Shown: piece after piece, positions 8,666-18,249 of the stretch
How the letters are laid out: each line of letters opens with the position of its first letter
How positions within the stretch are numbered: position 1 is the first letter of the stretch
From: an uncultured Boseongicola sp.
GTDB lineage: Bacteria; Pseudomonadota; Alphaproteobacteria; Rhodobacterales; Rhodobacteraceae
Direction of reading: 5' to 3'
Assembly (NCBI GenBank): GCA_905479635.1
Contig: CAJQNG010000239.1
Location: 1 to 32,616, forward strand
DNA: 32,616 bases
Position numbers and translations under genes: made by a program
Notes under the pieces: generated by a model
The model's database searches: none
The model's input: only the letters and a program-made list of their open reading frames with translations
What the model was told of the DNA's origin: nothing

Positions 8666-9009
8666 TCGATGGCCCGGATTAATTTGCGTTCAAGCACGCG
8701 CAAAACGGCCTTCAGGTCATGGCCGCGTTTGAGAATCTGTCCGTCCATAGCGATCACCGAATACATGCCTTGTTTGCTACGAAGTTTGGGGCGTTTTTCG
8801 ATACGATAGATCGGATGTTCGGCGGTCCGACGGAAAACTGAAAAAATTGCCACGTCTCTCAGGAAGGACATTCCGTAATCACGCCATTCTCCTGCGGCGA
8901 CCATACGTCCGTAAACCCCGAGAATCACTGAGAGTTCTTTGCGATCAAAGGCGATTTGCTCGGCGGGCTTGCCGTTATTCGGGAAGGGCGATGTGTTTTG
9001 GATGTTCAT
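8662..9009 (-). CDS. DUF2794 family protein
   Basis: IAFDRKELSVILGVYGRMVAAGEWRDYGMSFLRDVAIFSVFRRTAEHPIYRIEKRPKLRSKQGMYSVI matches the DUF2794 pattern as remembered; start set to internal Met. Confidence 0.8.
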   Translation of the reverse strand: MNIQNTSPFPNNGKPAEQIAFDRKELSVILGVYGRMVAAGEWRDYGMSFLRDVAIFSVFRRTAEHPIYRIEKRPKLRSKQGMYSVIAMDGQILKRGHDLKAVLRVLERKLIRAID

Positions 9010-9148
9010 CACACGAACCTGCCCGCGGGAAGCAGTCAAATCAAGCCTCGCCGCAACTTCGCCACAAAATTACCTCTGCGGCGGCGTGTTCGCCCCCTCA
9101 TCTTGCCCCACTTCACGGGCAAACAGAAAGGGTAGCGAACTAACGCTA

Positions 9149-9198
9149 TCCCCGATGCCGCGGATTAACAGCCCCCACCCAGCCCGCGGCATCGGGGA
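9149..9198. repeat. Perfect 15-bp inverted repeat with 20-nt loop
   Basis: tccccgatgccgcgg (9149-9163) and ccgcggcatcgggga (9184-9198) are exact reverse complements. Confidence 0.9.
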
Positions 9199-9344
9199 CC
9201 TTATACTACCGGGATGACAAGCCGCTCGCCAGTTTTGGCGGGCGTTCTTCGTTTTGGGATTGGATCAGGGGCTCGCTCACACATTGCGACGCAAGGTGTT
9301 GCCGGTAGGCGATTAAGATAATTGCCGTAAGGCCCCTCCGCCCG

Positions 9345-9377
9345 TTCCGGGTGTCACCCCGAGGTATTTTGAAAGGG
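9345..9377 (+). repeat. Intergenic CCCCGAGGTATTTTGAAAGGGTGAA element, copy B
   Basis: ttccgggtgtcaccccgaggtattttgaaaggg; shares ccccgaggtatttt-n-aaa-gg with copy A upstream of dnaE2, same orientation relative to the downstream gene. Confidence 0.5.
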
Positions 9378-9456
9378 TGAATTCGGACTTTGCCTTCGAG
9401 TTGCATCTGAAGCTGTCGCGGCTAGTGTTTCCGTCAAATAGAACTGGAGGCATTTG

Positions 9457-10335
9457 ATGAGCGGGCAGACAATGATCGGGGTGATTGGCGGCAGCGGCGT
9501 CTACGAGATTGATGGGTTGGAGGGGGCCACTTGGGTGGATGTCGACAGCCCCTGGGGCGCGCCGTCGGATCAGGTTTTGACCGGCACGCTTGGTGGGGTG
9601 GCGATGGCGTTCTTGCCGCGTCACGGTCGAGGGCATGTGCATGCGCCGTCAACGGTGCCTTATCGCGCAAATATTGATGCCTTGAAGCGCCTGGGCGTGA
9701 CAGATGTGATTTCAGTATCGGCCTGTGGGTCGTTCCGTGAGGCGATGGCGCCGGGCGACTTTGTCATCGTTGATCAGTTCATTGATCGCACGATCGCGCG
9801 TGAGAAGTCATTCTTTGGGACCGGCTGTGTGGCGCATGTGAGTGTGGCGCATCCGACTTGTCCTCGGTTGCGTAATGCGTGCGAAGAGGCGGCGCGCGCG
9901 TCTGGTGTGACGGTGCATCGGGGTGGGACATATCTTGCGATGGAGGGGCCGCAGTTCTCAACCCTCGCGGAATCAAAGCTGTATCGTGAGGTTTGGGGCT
10001 GCGATGTGATTGGTATGACGAACATGCCGGAAGCGAAATTGGCGCGAGAGGCGGAGCTTTGTTACGCCTCGGTTGCGATGATTACGGACTACGATTCGTG
10101 GCATCCTGATCATGGTGAAGTGGATGTGACGCAAATCATAGCGACGTTGATGGGGAATGCGGGTAAGGCGCGGACAATGGTGGCGGGTTTGCCCGCACGT
10201 TTGGGGCCGGTGCGGAAGGCCTGCCCGCATGGATGCGACCGCGCGCTGGAGTATGCGATTTTGACCGCTCCGGAAAAACGTGACCCGGCGCTGGTGGCGA
10301 AGTTGGATGCGGTGGCGGGCCGGATGTTCGGCTAG
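9457..10335 (+). CDS. mtnP: S-methyl-5'-thioadenosine phosphorylase
   Basis: IGVIGGSGVYEIDGL..., HGRGHVHAPSTVPYRANIDALKRLGV, YLAMEGPQFSTLAES, GMTNMPEAKLAREAELCYASVAMITDYD; ATG at 9457 with ggagg SD. Confidence 0.95.
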   Translation: MSGQTMIGVIGGSGVYEIDGLEGATWVDVDSPWGAPSDQVLTGTLGGVAMAFLPRHGRGHVHAPSTVPYRANIDALKRLGVTDVISVSACGSFREAMAPGDFVIVDQFIDRTIAREKSFFGTGCVAHVSVAHPTCPRLRNACEEAARASGVTVHRGGTYLAMEGPQFSTLAESKLYREVWGCDVIGMTNMPEAKLAREAELCYASVAMITDYDSWHPDHGEVDVTQIIATLMGNAGKARTMVAGLPARLGPVRKACPHGCDRALEYAILTAPEKRDPALVAKLDAVAGRMFG

Positions 10336-11096
10336 CACGTAGCGGGCGCACCGGCTTCCAGTTCAAGCAGCTCGTCGAGGTGTTTTTCGCTGATTTCGCC
10401 TATGACGAGAGTGCGCCCGACGACCATGGCAGGCGTGCCGTAGATACCCAAAGTGCGCGCGGCACCTCGGCTGCGCGCGAGGCGGCTGGCGACGATCTGG
10501 CCTTCAATGTCGGAAACGAACTTGGCCGGGTCGAGGTTAACGGAGACGGCTGTATCGATCAGGAACCCCGGTGTGGGACGGAATGGCGAACCCATGAGGC
10601 GTGCCTGAAATTCCGGGTAGGCCGACTGCATGTCCGCGGCAATTGCGGCACGGGCCGCGATCACAGAGGAGGGGCCGAGAAGAGGCAGTTCGTGCCAGTT
10701 AATGGTTATGTTTGACCCATTCTCGGCGGCACGCTCTGCGAGGCGTTCGGTCAAGGTCCGGCAATAGGGGCAGAAAAAGTCTGAAAAGACTGCGACGGGG
10801 ACAGTGTCAGGATCAGATTTTCTGAAGAGCGTACGGCACAGTTGGGCCGGCGCAATCGACTGGGCCGTGGGTTCGCCGCTTCCAATTCCCAAGAAGGCGG
10901 TCCCGCTGGAGAGACCTCCGCTTGGGGCGGTCACCCCTTCAAACACTGTCTTGCGCCATCCGGGCAGACTTGCGATGGGCTCGAATGTCATGGCGCGGGG
11001 GCGGTGAACCCAGGCCTGCCAACCGCCGCCGACGGCGGCGACGCCTGCGAGACCAAGGAGCAGATCGCGTCTGGATGTATTTGTTTTTTCACTCAT
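10332..11096 (-). CDS. DsbA-family thioredoxin-fold protein with twin-arginine-like N-terminus
   Basis: MSEKTNTSRRDLLLGLAGVAAVGG... signal; FSDFFCPYCRTLTERL (CPYC) active site; GTPAMVVG cis-Pro loop region. Confidence 0.88.
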   Translation of the reverse strand: MSEKTNTSRRDLLLGLAGVAAVGGGWQAWVHRPRAMTFEPIASLPGWRKTVFEGVTAPSGGLSSGTAFLGIGSGEPTAQSIAPAQLCRTLFRKSDPDTVPVAVFSDFFCPYCRTLTERLAERAAENGSNITINWHELPLLGPSSVIAARAAIAADMQSAYPEFQARLMGSPFRPTPGFLIDTAVSVNLDPAKFVSDIEGQIVASRLARSRGAARTLGIYGTPAMVVGRTLVIGEISEKHLDELLELEAGAPATC

Positions 11097-11160
11097 TCTA
11101 CTTGCCAATTCTAGGTGTGCGGGATGTGATGCCATTTGAAGCGACCAGATGGGGCCGGAC

Positions 11161-11703
11161 ATGGATCACCGCAAAAAGACCGTCAAAGACTACATCCGCA
11201 CGATTGTGGACTTCCCGCATGAAGGCATTCTGTTTCGAGATGTCACCACACTTTTTGCTGATCCACGCGGATTTCGCATGTGTATCGACCAATTGCTACA
11301 CCCCTATGCGGGCGAAGAGATAGATAAAGTCGTGGGTCTGGAGGCGCGCGGGTTCATAATCGGGGGTGCAATTGCGCACCAGTTGTCGGTGGGTTTCGTG
11401 CCGATCCGCAAGAAGGGCAAGTTGCCGGGAAAGACGCTGAGCCAGGAGTATCAGTTGGAGTACGGCGAGGCGATCATGGAGGTCCATGACGATGCGGTTC
11501 AGCCAGGGGAAAAGGTTCTGGTGGTGGACGATTTGTTGGCGACCGGAGGCACTGCTGAGGCCGGGATCAAGCTTTTGGAGCAGATGGGCGCGGATATTGT
11601 GGGATGCGCCTTCATCATTGATTTGCCGGAGCTTGGCGGGCGCAAGAAGTTGGAAGCGCTGGGCATGGAGGTGGAAGTGCTCTGCGAATTTGAGGGGCTT
11701 TAA
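11161..11703 (+). CDS. apt: Adenine phosphoribosyltransferase
   Basis: [57 protein letters not shown] motif. Start at 11149 also possible. Confidence 0.95.
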   Translation: MDHRKKTVKDYIRTIVDFPHEGILFRDVTTLFADPRGFRMCIDQLLHPYAGEEIDKVVGLEARGFIIGGAIAHQLSVGFVPIRKKGKLPGKTLSQEYQLEYGEAIMEVHDDAVQPGEKVLVVDDLLATGGTAEAGIKLLEQMGADIVGCAFIIDLPELGGRKKLEALGMEVEVLCEFEGL

Positions 11704-11792
11704 GGAGTGGTGGTCTTTCCACGGCGTTCATTCAGCATAATTTAAGGCCTGCATTCTAAACCGAACGAGCAAGCCTGTATGAAACGAGTAAC

Positions 11793-11824
11793 AACCCCGC
11801 CGATCAGATCGGCGGGGTTTTGTA
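11793..11824. terminator. Bidirectional rho-independent terminator between convergent apt and FAD-oxidase genes
   Basis: aaccccgccgatCAGatcggcggggtttt: 12-bp near-perfect stem with A/T tracts either side. Confidence 0.88.
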
Positions 11825-11847
11825 TTGGCAGAGTGGGTTTTTCGCGA

Positions 11848-13263
11848 TCAGTTTGCAGCGATAACCGCGCCCGGGTTCATGATGCCATTTGGATCAAAAG
11901 CGGCCTTGATCGTGCGCATTGTCGCGAGCTTTGTAGGATCAGCATATCGTGCAAGATCAGCGGTCTTGAGGCGGCCAATGCCGTGTTCGGCGCTGAAGCT
12001 GCCGCCGCGGGCGACAACGTTGTCGTGGACCAGGTGTGAGATCTTTGCCGCGATATCAGCGTAGACTTTACGGTCTTTTCCCGCGGGTGGGTAAACGTTG
12101 TAGTGAAGGTTGCCGTCGCCAAGGTGGCCGAAGCAATTGATGCGGATGGGGGCAATCTCGTGGAGTTGTTTGTGCGTCGTGTCGATGAATTCGGCGAGGT
12201 GGGAAAGCGGCAGCGAGATATCGTGGCTTGCAATCGCACCGACAATGCGATTGGCGAGTGGTATCGTTTCGCGCACCGCCCAGAAGTCGTCAGCCTGTTG
12301 GCCGCTGGACGCGATGAGACCATCTGTCACCAAGCCATTCTCGAAGGCATCGGCAAAGACGGATTCCAGAATGGCTTGGGGGTCGGTTCCCGCAGAGGTT
12401 GCGATCTCGACAAGGACGGACCAGTCGGGCGGAGTTGCAAAGGGCTGGCGCATGTCGGGAAAGACGTCTTTCAGAAACTGAAAGCCGGTACCGGAGAGGA
12501 TCTCGAAGGCCGAAATGACTTCTCCGGCGGCGTCCCACGTGCGGGCCAGAAGCTCGAGCGCGGCTGTGGGGCTTGGGACTACAAGAAAGGCCGTCGCGGT
12601 GTGTGCCGGGCGCGGTGACAGTTTCAAAGCGGCCGCCGTGATGATGCCAAGCGTACCCTCTGAACCGATAAGAAGGTGACGCAGGTCGTAGCCTGTGTTG
12701 TCTTTCTTCAGCCGTTTTAGGCCATGCAGGATATCGCCGTTGGGCAGAACGGCTTCGATGCCGAGGCAGAGGTCGCGCGCCATACCGTAGCGCAGGACGT
12801 TCAACCCGCCGGAATTAACTGCAAGGCCTGCCCCGATTTGCGCCGTGCCTTTACTGCCGTAGGTCAGAGGAAACAGGCGATTGATATCGGCGGCGGCCGC
12901 GTGAATGGTTTCAAGCGTTACGCCGGCTTCGGCGATAAGCGTGTTTTCCTGTGGGTGAATGGCGCGGATCGCCTTCATGTTTTCCAACGACAGGATCAGC
13001 GGTTCCGGACCTTTGGTGGTGAGCTGCCCGCCGACGAGGCCTGTGCCGCCGCCAAAGGGTTGAAGGCCGAAGCGATGCGTATTGGCAAAGCGCACAATGG
13101 TCGCGACATCCTCAGTATTGCGGGGGGCCGCAACGTAGGTCGGAAGACCGGTCCACTTACCACGTGGTTCCTCAAGGTAACGTGGTTCCGCCTGCTTCAG
13201 GGGCAGGTCAGGCAGCGCGCTTTGAAGGGTTGTGGCAGTGTCATGAGTGAAGGCGTTCAGCAT
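11848..13263 (-). CDS. FAD-binding oxidoreductase, GlcD / D-2-hydroxyacid dehydrogenase family
   Basis: FGGGTGLVGGQ FAD-binding motif, GSEGTLGIITAAALKL, FGHLGDGNLHYNV, EHGIGRLK, FDPNGIMNPG; start set to internal MLNAF. Confidence 0.9.
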   Translation of the reverse strand: MLNAFTHDTATTLQSALPDLPLKQAEPRYLEEPRGKWTGLPTYVAAPRNTEDVATIVRFANTHRFGLQPFGGGTGLVGGQLTTKGPEPLILSLENMKAIRAIHPQENTLIAEAGVTLETIHAAAADINRLFPLTYGSKGTAQIGAGLAVNSGGLNVLRYGMARDLCLGIEAVLPNGDILHGLKRLKKDNTGYDLRHLLIGSEGTLGIITAAALKLSPRPAHTATAFLVVPSPTAALELLARTWDAAGEVISAFEILSGTGFQFLKDVFPDMRQPFATPPDWSVLVEIATSAGTDPQAILESVFADAFENGLVTDGLIASSGQQADDFWAVRETIPLANRIVGAIASHDISLPLSHLAEFIDTTHKQLHEIAPIRINCFGHLGDGNLHYNVYPPAGKDRKVYADIAAKISHLVHDNVVARGGSFSAEHGIGRLKTADLARYADPTKLATMRTIKAAFDPNGIMNPGAVIAAN

Positions 13264-13295
13264 GTTCGGACGTTGGTCTTTCAGGGGCGGCGCTG

Positions 13296-14129
13296 TCAAT
13301 TGTCCATCGTCAGGAAGCGAGGTTCAAGAACCACGACGGTCGGGCGACTTGGCAGGGTGCGCAAGGAAACTTCGAGCGAGGTTTCTTTGGCCCTGTCAAT
13401 CGCGAAGTCATCTGAGACACCGGCGAGGAACACCTCGAGGGATCCACGCGAGAACCAGTGCATTGGCAGGACGATCGATGATTTCAGGCGCTTTACGATG
13501 CGGATCATCGTCGGGGTGTCGACCGTGAGTCCGCCGTCAACTGCGGCCATAACCACGTCGAGACGGCCCAATGCTGCATATTGTTGGTCGTTTGGTTCGT
13601 GGTGGAGATGGCCGAGGTGACCAATGCAAAGACCGCCGGCCTCAAAGACGAAGATCGAGTTGCCGTCTTTCACGCGGGTGATAGCGTCGAAACGGTCCCG
13701 GATGTCCGTGGTTACGTTGCGCACGAGCATTTCACCGAGGTCCAGATTGTGGTCGGCGGGCAGTCCTTCTTGACGCCAACCTTCAAGCACATGGGGAATG
13801 TCCGTGTTGGGGAGAGCGGTCCAGTGCGTGCCATGGGCGTTGTTCATCGTGACGATGTCGGGGACTTTGGTCACGGCGCCGATGAAGCCGTTGTAGTCGG
13901 TGATGGCATTGAGACCACCTGACGTTTGGAGAAGAAACATCGAATGATCAATGTAGGTCAGGCGAACGGTGAATTCGTCGGGGAGGGGGGCTTTCCAGCT
14001 TGCTCTTTGGATGAATTCGATGCCGGGGTCGGCATTCGCGATGGCGATGCAATGGCTGATGCGACGGTCCTGGGCCGACGCCGTGGTGGCGGCAAGCGTG
14101 AGCAGGCAGGCAAGGGCGAGGCGAAGCAT
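13296..14129 (-). CDS. Exported MBL-fold (UlaG-like) metallo-hydrolase family protein
   Basis: Signal peptide MLRLALACLLTLAATTASAQ; YIDHSMFLLQTSGGLNAITDYNG, NAHGTHW, IGHLGHLHH, VDGGLTVD, VLPMHW pattern of MBL_fold_3 proteins. Confidence 0.8.
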   Translation of the reverse strand: MLRLALACLLTLAATTASAQDRRISHCIAIANADPGIEFIQRASWKAPLPDEFTVRLTYIDHSMFLLQTSGGLNAITDYNGFIGAVTKVPDIVTMNNAHGTHWTALPNTDIPHVLEGWRQEGLPADHNLDLGEMLVRNVTTDIRDRFDAITRVKDGNSIFVFEAGGLCIGHLGHLHHEPNDQQYAALGRLDVVMAAVDGGLTVDTPTMIRIVKRLKSSIVLPMHWFSRGSLEVFLAGVSDDFAIDRAKETSLEVSLRTLPSRPTVVVLEPRFLTMDN

Positions 14130-14172
14130 GAGGGACTTTCCTTCGGCTATGGCTTATAAATAAGATAGCGCG

Positions 14173-14663
14173 CTAGGCGCGCCGGGCAAAGGGGTACGGA
14201 ATTGAAAAGGGCCGCCCAATTGGACGGCCCATGCCTGCGCAAAGAAGCTGCAAGCTTGCCGGAAGCGAAATCCCTGTCAGATTACCATCGACGTTTAGAA
14301 CCGATGGATCACCGTCGCTGCGTGGCTGGCTGAGTTGCAGGCCGCCGAAGACGTCGCCGAGACCTGAGATCATCCCGCCGCCGGTCTTAAGCCAGGCGAG
14401 GATCGTTGTTCCGTCTTGCGGGTGTATGGGTCGAAATCAAGCTCGCCGGTATACGCGAATTCGTTGCGCGGGTTGACGTATTCACCATCCACCTTTGTAC
14501 TGTAAGCGATCTCGTCATTATCAGGCGTCGCGCGTGGTTACTCCGCCGCTAAACCCTGCGCGTTAATTGCAGTGATTTCGATCGTACCGCAGAGCGTCGC
14601 TGCGTTAACAGCGCCTGCCAGAGTCGCTGTGGCAAATGCCACCACGAGAATAGATTTGAGCAT
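14173..14663 (-). pseudogene. Decayed exported protein gene with possible VPLPA/PEP-CTERM-like C-terminal remnant
   Basis: Starts MLKSILVVAFATATLAGAVNAATLCGTIEITAINAQGLAAE then TAA (14540-14538); same frame continues PRATPDNDEIAYSTKVDGEYVNPRNEFAYTGELDFDPYTRK; a frameshift near 14415 leads to DGTTILAWLKTGGGMISGLGDVFGGLQLSQPRSDGDPSVLNVDGNLTGISLPASLQLLCAGMG. Confidence 0.6.
14203..14230 (-). terminator. Rho-independent terminator of the decayed gene
   Basis: Minus strand GGGCCGTCCAATTGGGCGGCCC then TTTTCAATT; strong stem with one G-T wobble. Confidence 0.8.
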
Positions 14664-15050
14664 GAATAACCCCCATACAAATTTAAAATCTTAACAATTT
14701 TCGAAATTTGCTCTGGGGTCAGGCAATGCGGTAAAAGTGCCATTTTTTGCCGTTACATGAGCACATTGGGGAAAATCTTCAGTATTAATCGGCAGATCAG
14801 CTTCAATCTGATGGCCTTGGCGCGGGGATGGAGGGCGGCGAATGCATCTCGGAGGCTTTTTCGTATCTGTACTTGCGGCGTGCTTTGATGGCGTTGTGGG
14901 ATTGCTGCCGTTCTTTGGAATCATTCAAATTACGGTTTTAAGATCGTGAGAAGTACCGCGAAAATCCGCGTTGTGAGGACCATCGGATTCTGATTGAATA
15001 ACCCTTCAAAAGATAAACCCGAGCAAAAGACAACACGAAGGATATGCGTC

Positions 15051-16625
15051 ATGGCCGATCGCGCAGTGGATCTGTTCGTAATTGGCGGCGGCATCAATGG
15101 GACCGGCATTGCGCGGGACGCGCAGGGGCGCGGTCTTGAGGTGAAGCTGGCCGAGATGAATGACCTTGCCTCGGGGACGTCTTCGGCGTCGACGAAGCTG
15201 TTTCACGGCGGTTTGCGGTATCTGGAGTACTTCGAGGTGGAGCTTGTTAAAAAGGCTTTGATCGAACGCGAAACGCTTCTGAAGGCGATGCCGCATATTT
15301 CGTGGCCGATGCGATTTGTGCTGCCGTATCACAAGGACATGCGCTTCGAGAACACGACGCCGGTCTCGAAATTGTTGAAGCTTTTCATGCCGTGGATGCG
15401 CGGGCGACGGCCTGGATGGATGATCCGGCTTGGGTTGTTCGCCTACGACAATCTTGGCGGACGCGAGATCTTGCCGGGGACCAAGACGGTTAATCTCAAG
15501 AAGGATCCAGTGGGCGCGGCTTTGGACGACAAGTTTGAGAAGGCCTATGAGTATTCCGATTGTTGGGTCGAGGATGCGCGGTTGGTTGCGTTGAATGCGC
15601 GCGACGCTGCAGAGCGGGGCGCGACTATTTTGGTGCGCACCAAAGTGCTGACCGCCGAGCGCGACGGAGACCTTTGGCGGATTGAAACGCTTGATCTGAT
15701 GACGGGCGGGCGGCACACCCATCTGGCGCATGCCATTGTGAATGCGGGTGGGCCCTGGGTTGAAGAAATTGTGCGCGGGGTTGCTCGGCTGAACACAAGC
15801 GAAGGGATCCGGCTTGTTCAGGGCTCGCATATCGTGACGAAGCGGCTTTTCGATCACGACAAGTGCTATTTCTTTCAAGGCGAAGATGGCCGGATAATTT
15901 TTGCGATCCCCTATGAGACGGATTTTACACTGATCGGAACGACGGATCAGGAATATCACGGCGATCCGTCCAAGGCTGTCTGTACCGACGCCGAGGCAGA
16001 TTATCTGGTGGCGTTCGTCAACCAGTATCTGAAGGACGATATAAGCCGGGACGACATCGTGTGGACGTTTTCCGGAGTACGGCCTTTGTACGATGACGGG
16101 GCAAAATCGGCGACGGCTGCGACGCGGGACTACGTCTTGTCGCTGGATGACAATGGCCCACCGATTCTGAGTATTTTCGGCGGCAAGATCACAACCTATC
16201 GCAAGCTGGCCGAGCAAGCGATGGCGAAGCTTGAGCCGCATTTTGAAATGACGAAGGGCGATTGGACGGCGGGGGTGCCGCTGCCGGGCGGAGATTTTCC
16301 GGTTGGCGATTTCGCCGCGATGGTTGAGCGGCTGAAATCGGACTACCCCTTTTTGTCTCCGTTCTGGGCGCAGCGTTTGATGCGGGCCTATGGCACGGAT
16401 GCGTGGATTCTGCTTGGGGCAGCGACGTCAGCGGCTGATCTGGGGGAGGATTTTGGCGCGACGTTAACGGATGTCGAAGTAAAGTGGCTTGTCTCTAAAG
16501 AATATGCCCGTTCAGCCGCAGACATTGTGTGGCGGCGATCCAAGCTTGGTTTGCGGATGACGACTGCTCAGATAGCGCGGCTGGATGAAACCATGCCGCA
16601 ACCACTGGTGGCGGCACTTCAGTAG
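15051..16625 (+). CDS. glpD: Glycerol-3-phosphate dehydrogenase (aerobic, FAD)
   Basis: [29 protein letters not shown] (FAD-binding), [38 protein letters not shown]; start placed at 15051. Confidence 0.95.
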   Translation: MADRAVDLFVIGGGINGTGIARDAQGRGLEVKLAEMNDLASGTSSASTKLFHGGLRYLEYFEVELVKKALIERETLLKAMPHISWPMRFVLPYHKDMRFENTTPVSKLLKLFMPWMRGRRPGWMIRLGLFAYDNLGGREILPGTKTVNLKKDPVGAALDDKFEKAYEYSDCWVEDARLVALNARDAAERGATILVRTKVLTAERDGDLWRIETLDLMTGGRHTHLAHAIVNAGGPWVEEIVRGVARLNTSEGIRLVQGSHIVTKRLFDHDKCYFFQGEDGRIIFAIPYETDFTLIGTTDQEYHGDPSKAVCTDAEADYLVAFVNQYLKDDISRDDIVWTFSGVRPLYDDGAKSATAATRDYVLSLDDNGPPILSIFGGKITTYRKLAEQAMAKLEPHFEMTKGDWTAGVPLPGGDFPVGDFAAMVERLKSDYPFLSPFWAQRLMRAYGTDAWILLGAATSAADLGEDFGATLTDVEVKWLVSKEYARSAADIVWRRSKLGLRMTTAQIARLDETMPQPLVAALQ

Positions 16626-16662
16626 GACTAAAACCAATCCCGACAGCAGGGAGGACGATCTA

Positions 16663-18147
16663 ATGCGCTATGTGATGGCAATCGACCAGGGCACGACTTC
16701 AAGTCGGGCCATTTTGTTTGATGAGTCCATGGCGATCAAGACGATCGCACAGGAGGAATTTCCTCAACATTATCCGGCGAGCGGTTGGGTCGAACATGAC
16801 CCGTCAGATATTTGGTCCACCGTTGTGGCGACTTGCCGAGCGGCCATCGAAAAGCCCGGGATCAACGCGACGGACATTGCAGCCATTGGCATCACGAACC
16901 AGCGTGAGACCACGCTGATCTGGGACAAGGTTACCGGCGAGCCACTTCATAATGCGATTGTCTGGCAAGACCGACGGACAGCGGATTATTGCGCCGAAAT
17001 GGTTGCGGCCGGGCACGAAGAGACGATCACGCGGAAAACCGGACTGCTGTTTGATCCCTACTTTTCGTCGACCAAGCTGAAGTGGATTTTGGACAAGGTT
17101 TCGGGTTCGCGGGAGCGTGCGGCGAGGGGCGAATTGCTGTTCGGGACTGTGGATACGTATATCATCTGGCGTCTTACCGGCGGTGCGGTTCACGCGACGG
17201 ATGCGACAAACGCGTGTCGCACTATGCTGTACGATATCGAAAAGGGCGCGTGGTCGAGCACGATCTGCGATCTGTTCGATATCCCGATGGAGATGCTCCC
17301 CGACGTCCGCAACAGCGCCGACGATTTCGGCGTGACGCGCCCCGATCTTTTTGGGTGCGAAATCCCGATCCTTGGGGTTGCGGGGGACCAGCAGGCGGCG
17401 ACGGTCGGGCAGGCGTGTTTCCTGCCGGGCATGATGAAGTCGACCTATGGCACCGGGTGTTTCGCGCTTTTGAATACGGGCGACACACCGATCAGATCGA
17501 ACAACCGATTGCTGACGACAGTTGCTTATCAATTGGATGGTAAGCGAACCTATGCACTGGAAGGCTCGATCTTTATTGCCGGGGCGGTTGTTCAATGGCT
17601 GCGTGATGGATTGAAGATCATCCGCGAGGCGCCGGAAACACAAGCGCTTGCCGAGGCGGCGGATCCAACGCAATCGGTCGTGATGGTTCCTGCATTCACT
17701 GGGTTGGGTGCGCCGTATTGGAAGCCTGACTGCCGTGGTGCGATTTTTGGTTTGACCCGAAATTCGGGTCCGGCGGAGTTGGCGCGTGCGGCTTTGGAAA
17801 GTGTTGGCTTCCAAACGCGCGATCTTTTGGAAGCCATGCGGGCGGATTCTCCTGGTGAATTGAAGGGCGTTCTGCGGGTTGATGGGGGCATGTCGGCCAG
17901 TGATTGGACGATGCAATTTCTGTCCGACATCATTGGGGCGCCGGTGGATCGTCCCGAGGTTAAGGAAACCACGGCTTTGGGCGCGGCCTGGTTGGCGGGA
18001 ATGAAGGCCGGGATTTACCCCGATCAGCAAGAGTTCGCAAAGAACTGGGCACTGGACGCACGGTTTGAGCCCAATATGAGCGAAGAGGATCGCGCGCAGA
18101 AATACGCGCTTTGGCACAGGGCCGTGCAGGCAACTATGGCCGTTTAG
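16663..18147 (+). CDS. glpK: Glycerol kinase
   Basis: [73 protein letters not shown]. Confidence 0.97.
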   Translation: MRYVMAIDQGTTSSRAILFDESMAIKTIAQEEFPQHYPASGWVEHDPSDIWSTVVATCRAAIEKPGINATDIAAIGITNQRETTLIWDKVTGEPLHNAIVWQDRRTADYCAEMVAAGHEETITRKTGLLFDPYFSSTKLKWILDKVSGSRERAARGELLFGTVDTYIIWRLTGGAVHATDATNACRTMLYDIEKGAWSSTICDLFDIPMEMLPDVRNSADDFGVTRPDLFGCEIPILGVAGDQQAATVGQACFLPGMMKSTYGTGCFALLNTGDTPIRSNNRLLTTVAYQLDGKRTYALEGSIFIAGAVVQWLRDGLKIIREAPETQALAEAADPTQSVVMVPAFTGLGAPYWKPDCRGAIFGLTRNSGPAELARAALESVGFQTRDLLEAMRADSPGELKGVLRVDGGMSASDWTMQFLSDIIGAPVDRPEVKETTALGAAWLAGMKAGIYPDQQEFAKNWALDARFEPNMSEEDRAQKYALWHRAVQATMAV

Positions 18148-18200
18148 CCGCATGCGCTCTGTTTGCGGTTGCATGGCGGGTGAATCCTCGAAATAAGAGT

Positions 18201-18220
18201 TGTTGTTAACGCTAACGACA
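18201..18220. promoter_or_regulatory. Candidate LacI-family operator upstream of the glycogen operon
   Basis: TGTTGTTAACGCTAACGACA is an imperfect palindrome (16/20 positions self-complementary) with central CG, 30 bp before glgP. Confidence 0.5.
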
Positions 18221-18249
18221 CTTGAAATGTTGGTTTTGGGAGCGGTGCG

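Noticed and set aside
9010-9456. Possible SAM-II, SAH or SRP-type structured RNA before mtnP
   Set aside because: Looked by eye for conserved cores I remember and found no match; the stem-loop is kept as an unclassified observation only.
12103-13620. Plus-strand ORFs antisense to the FAD oxidase and MBL genes (171 and 298 aa)
   Set aside because: They overlap two well-supported minus-strand genes and show no coherent family signature.
15006-16241. 411-aa minus-strand ORF antisense to glpD
   Set aside because: Same reasoning; glpD on the plus strand has unmistakable family motifs.
16804-18174. 456-aa minus-strand ORF antisense to glpK
   Set aside because: Codon-bias shadow ORF over glpK, with low-complexity basic translation and no motif.
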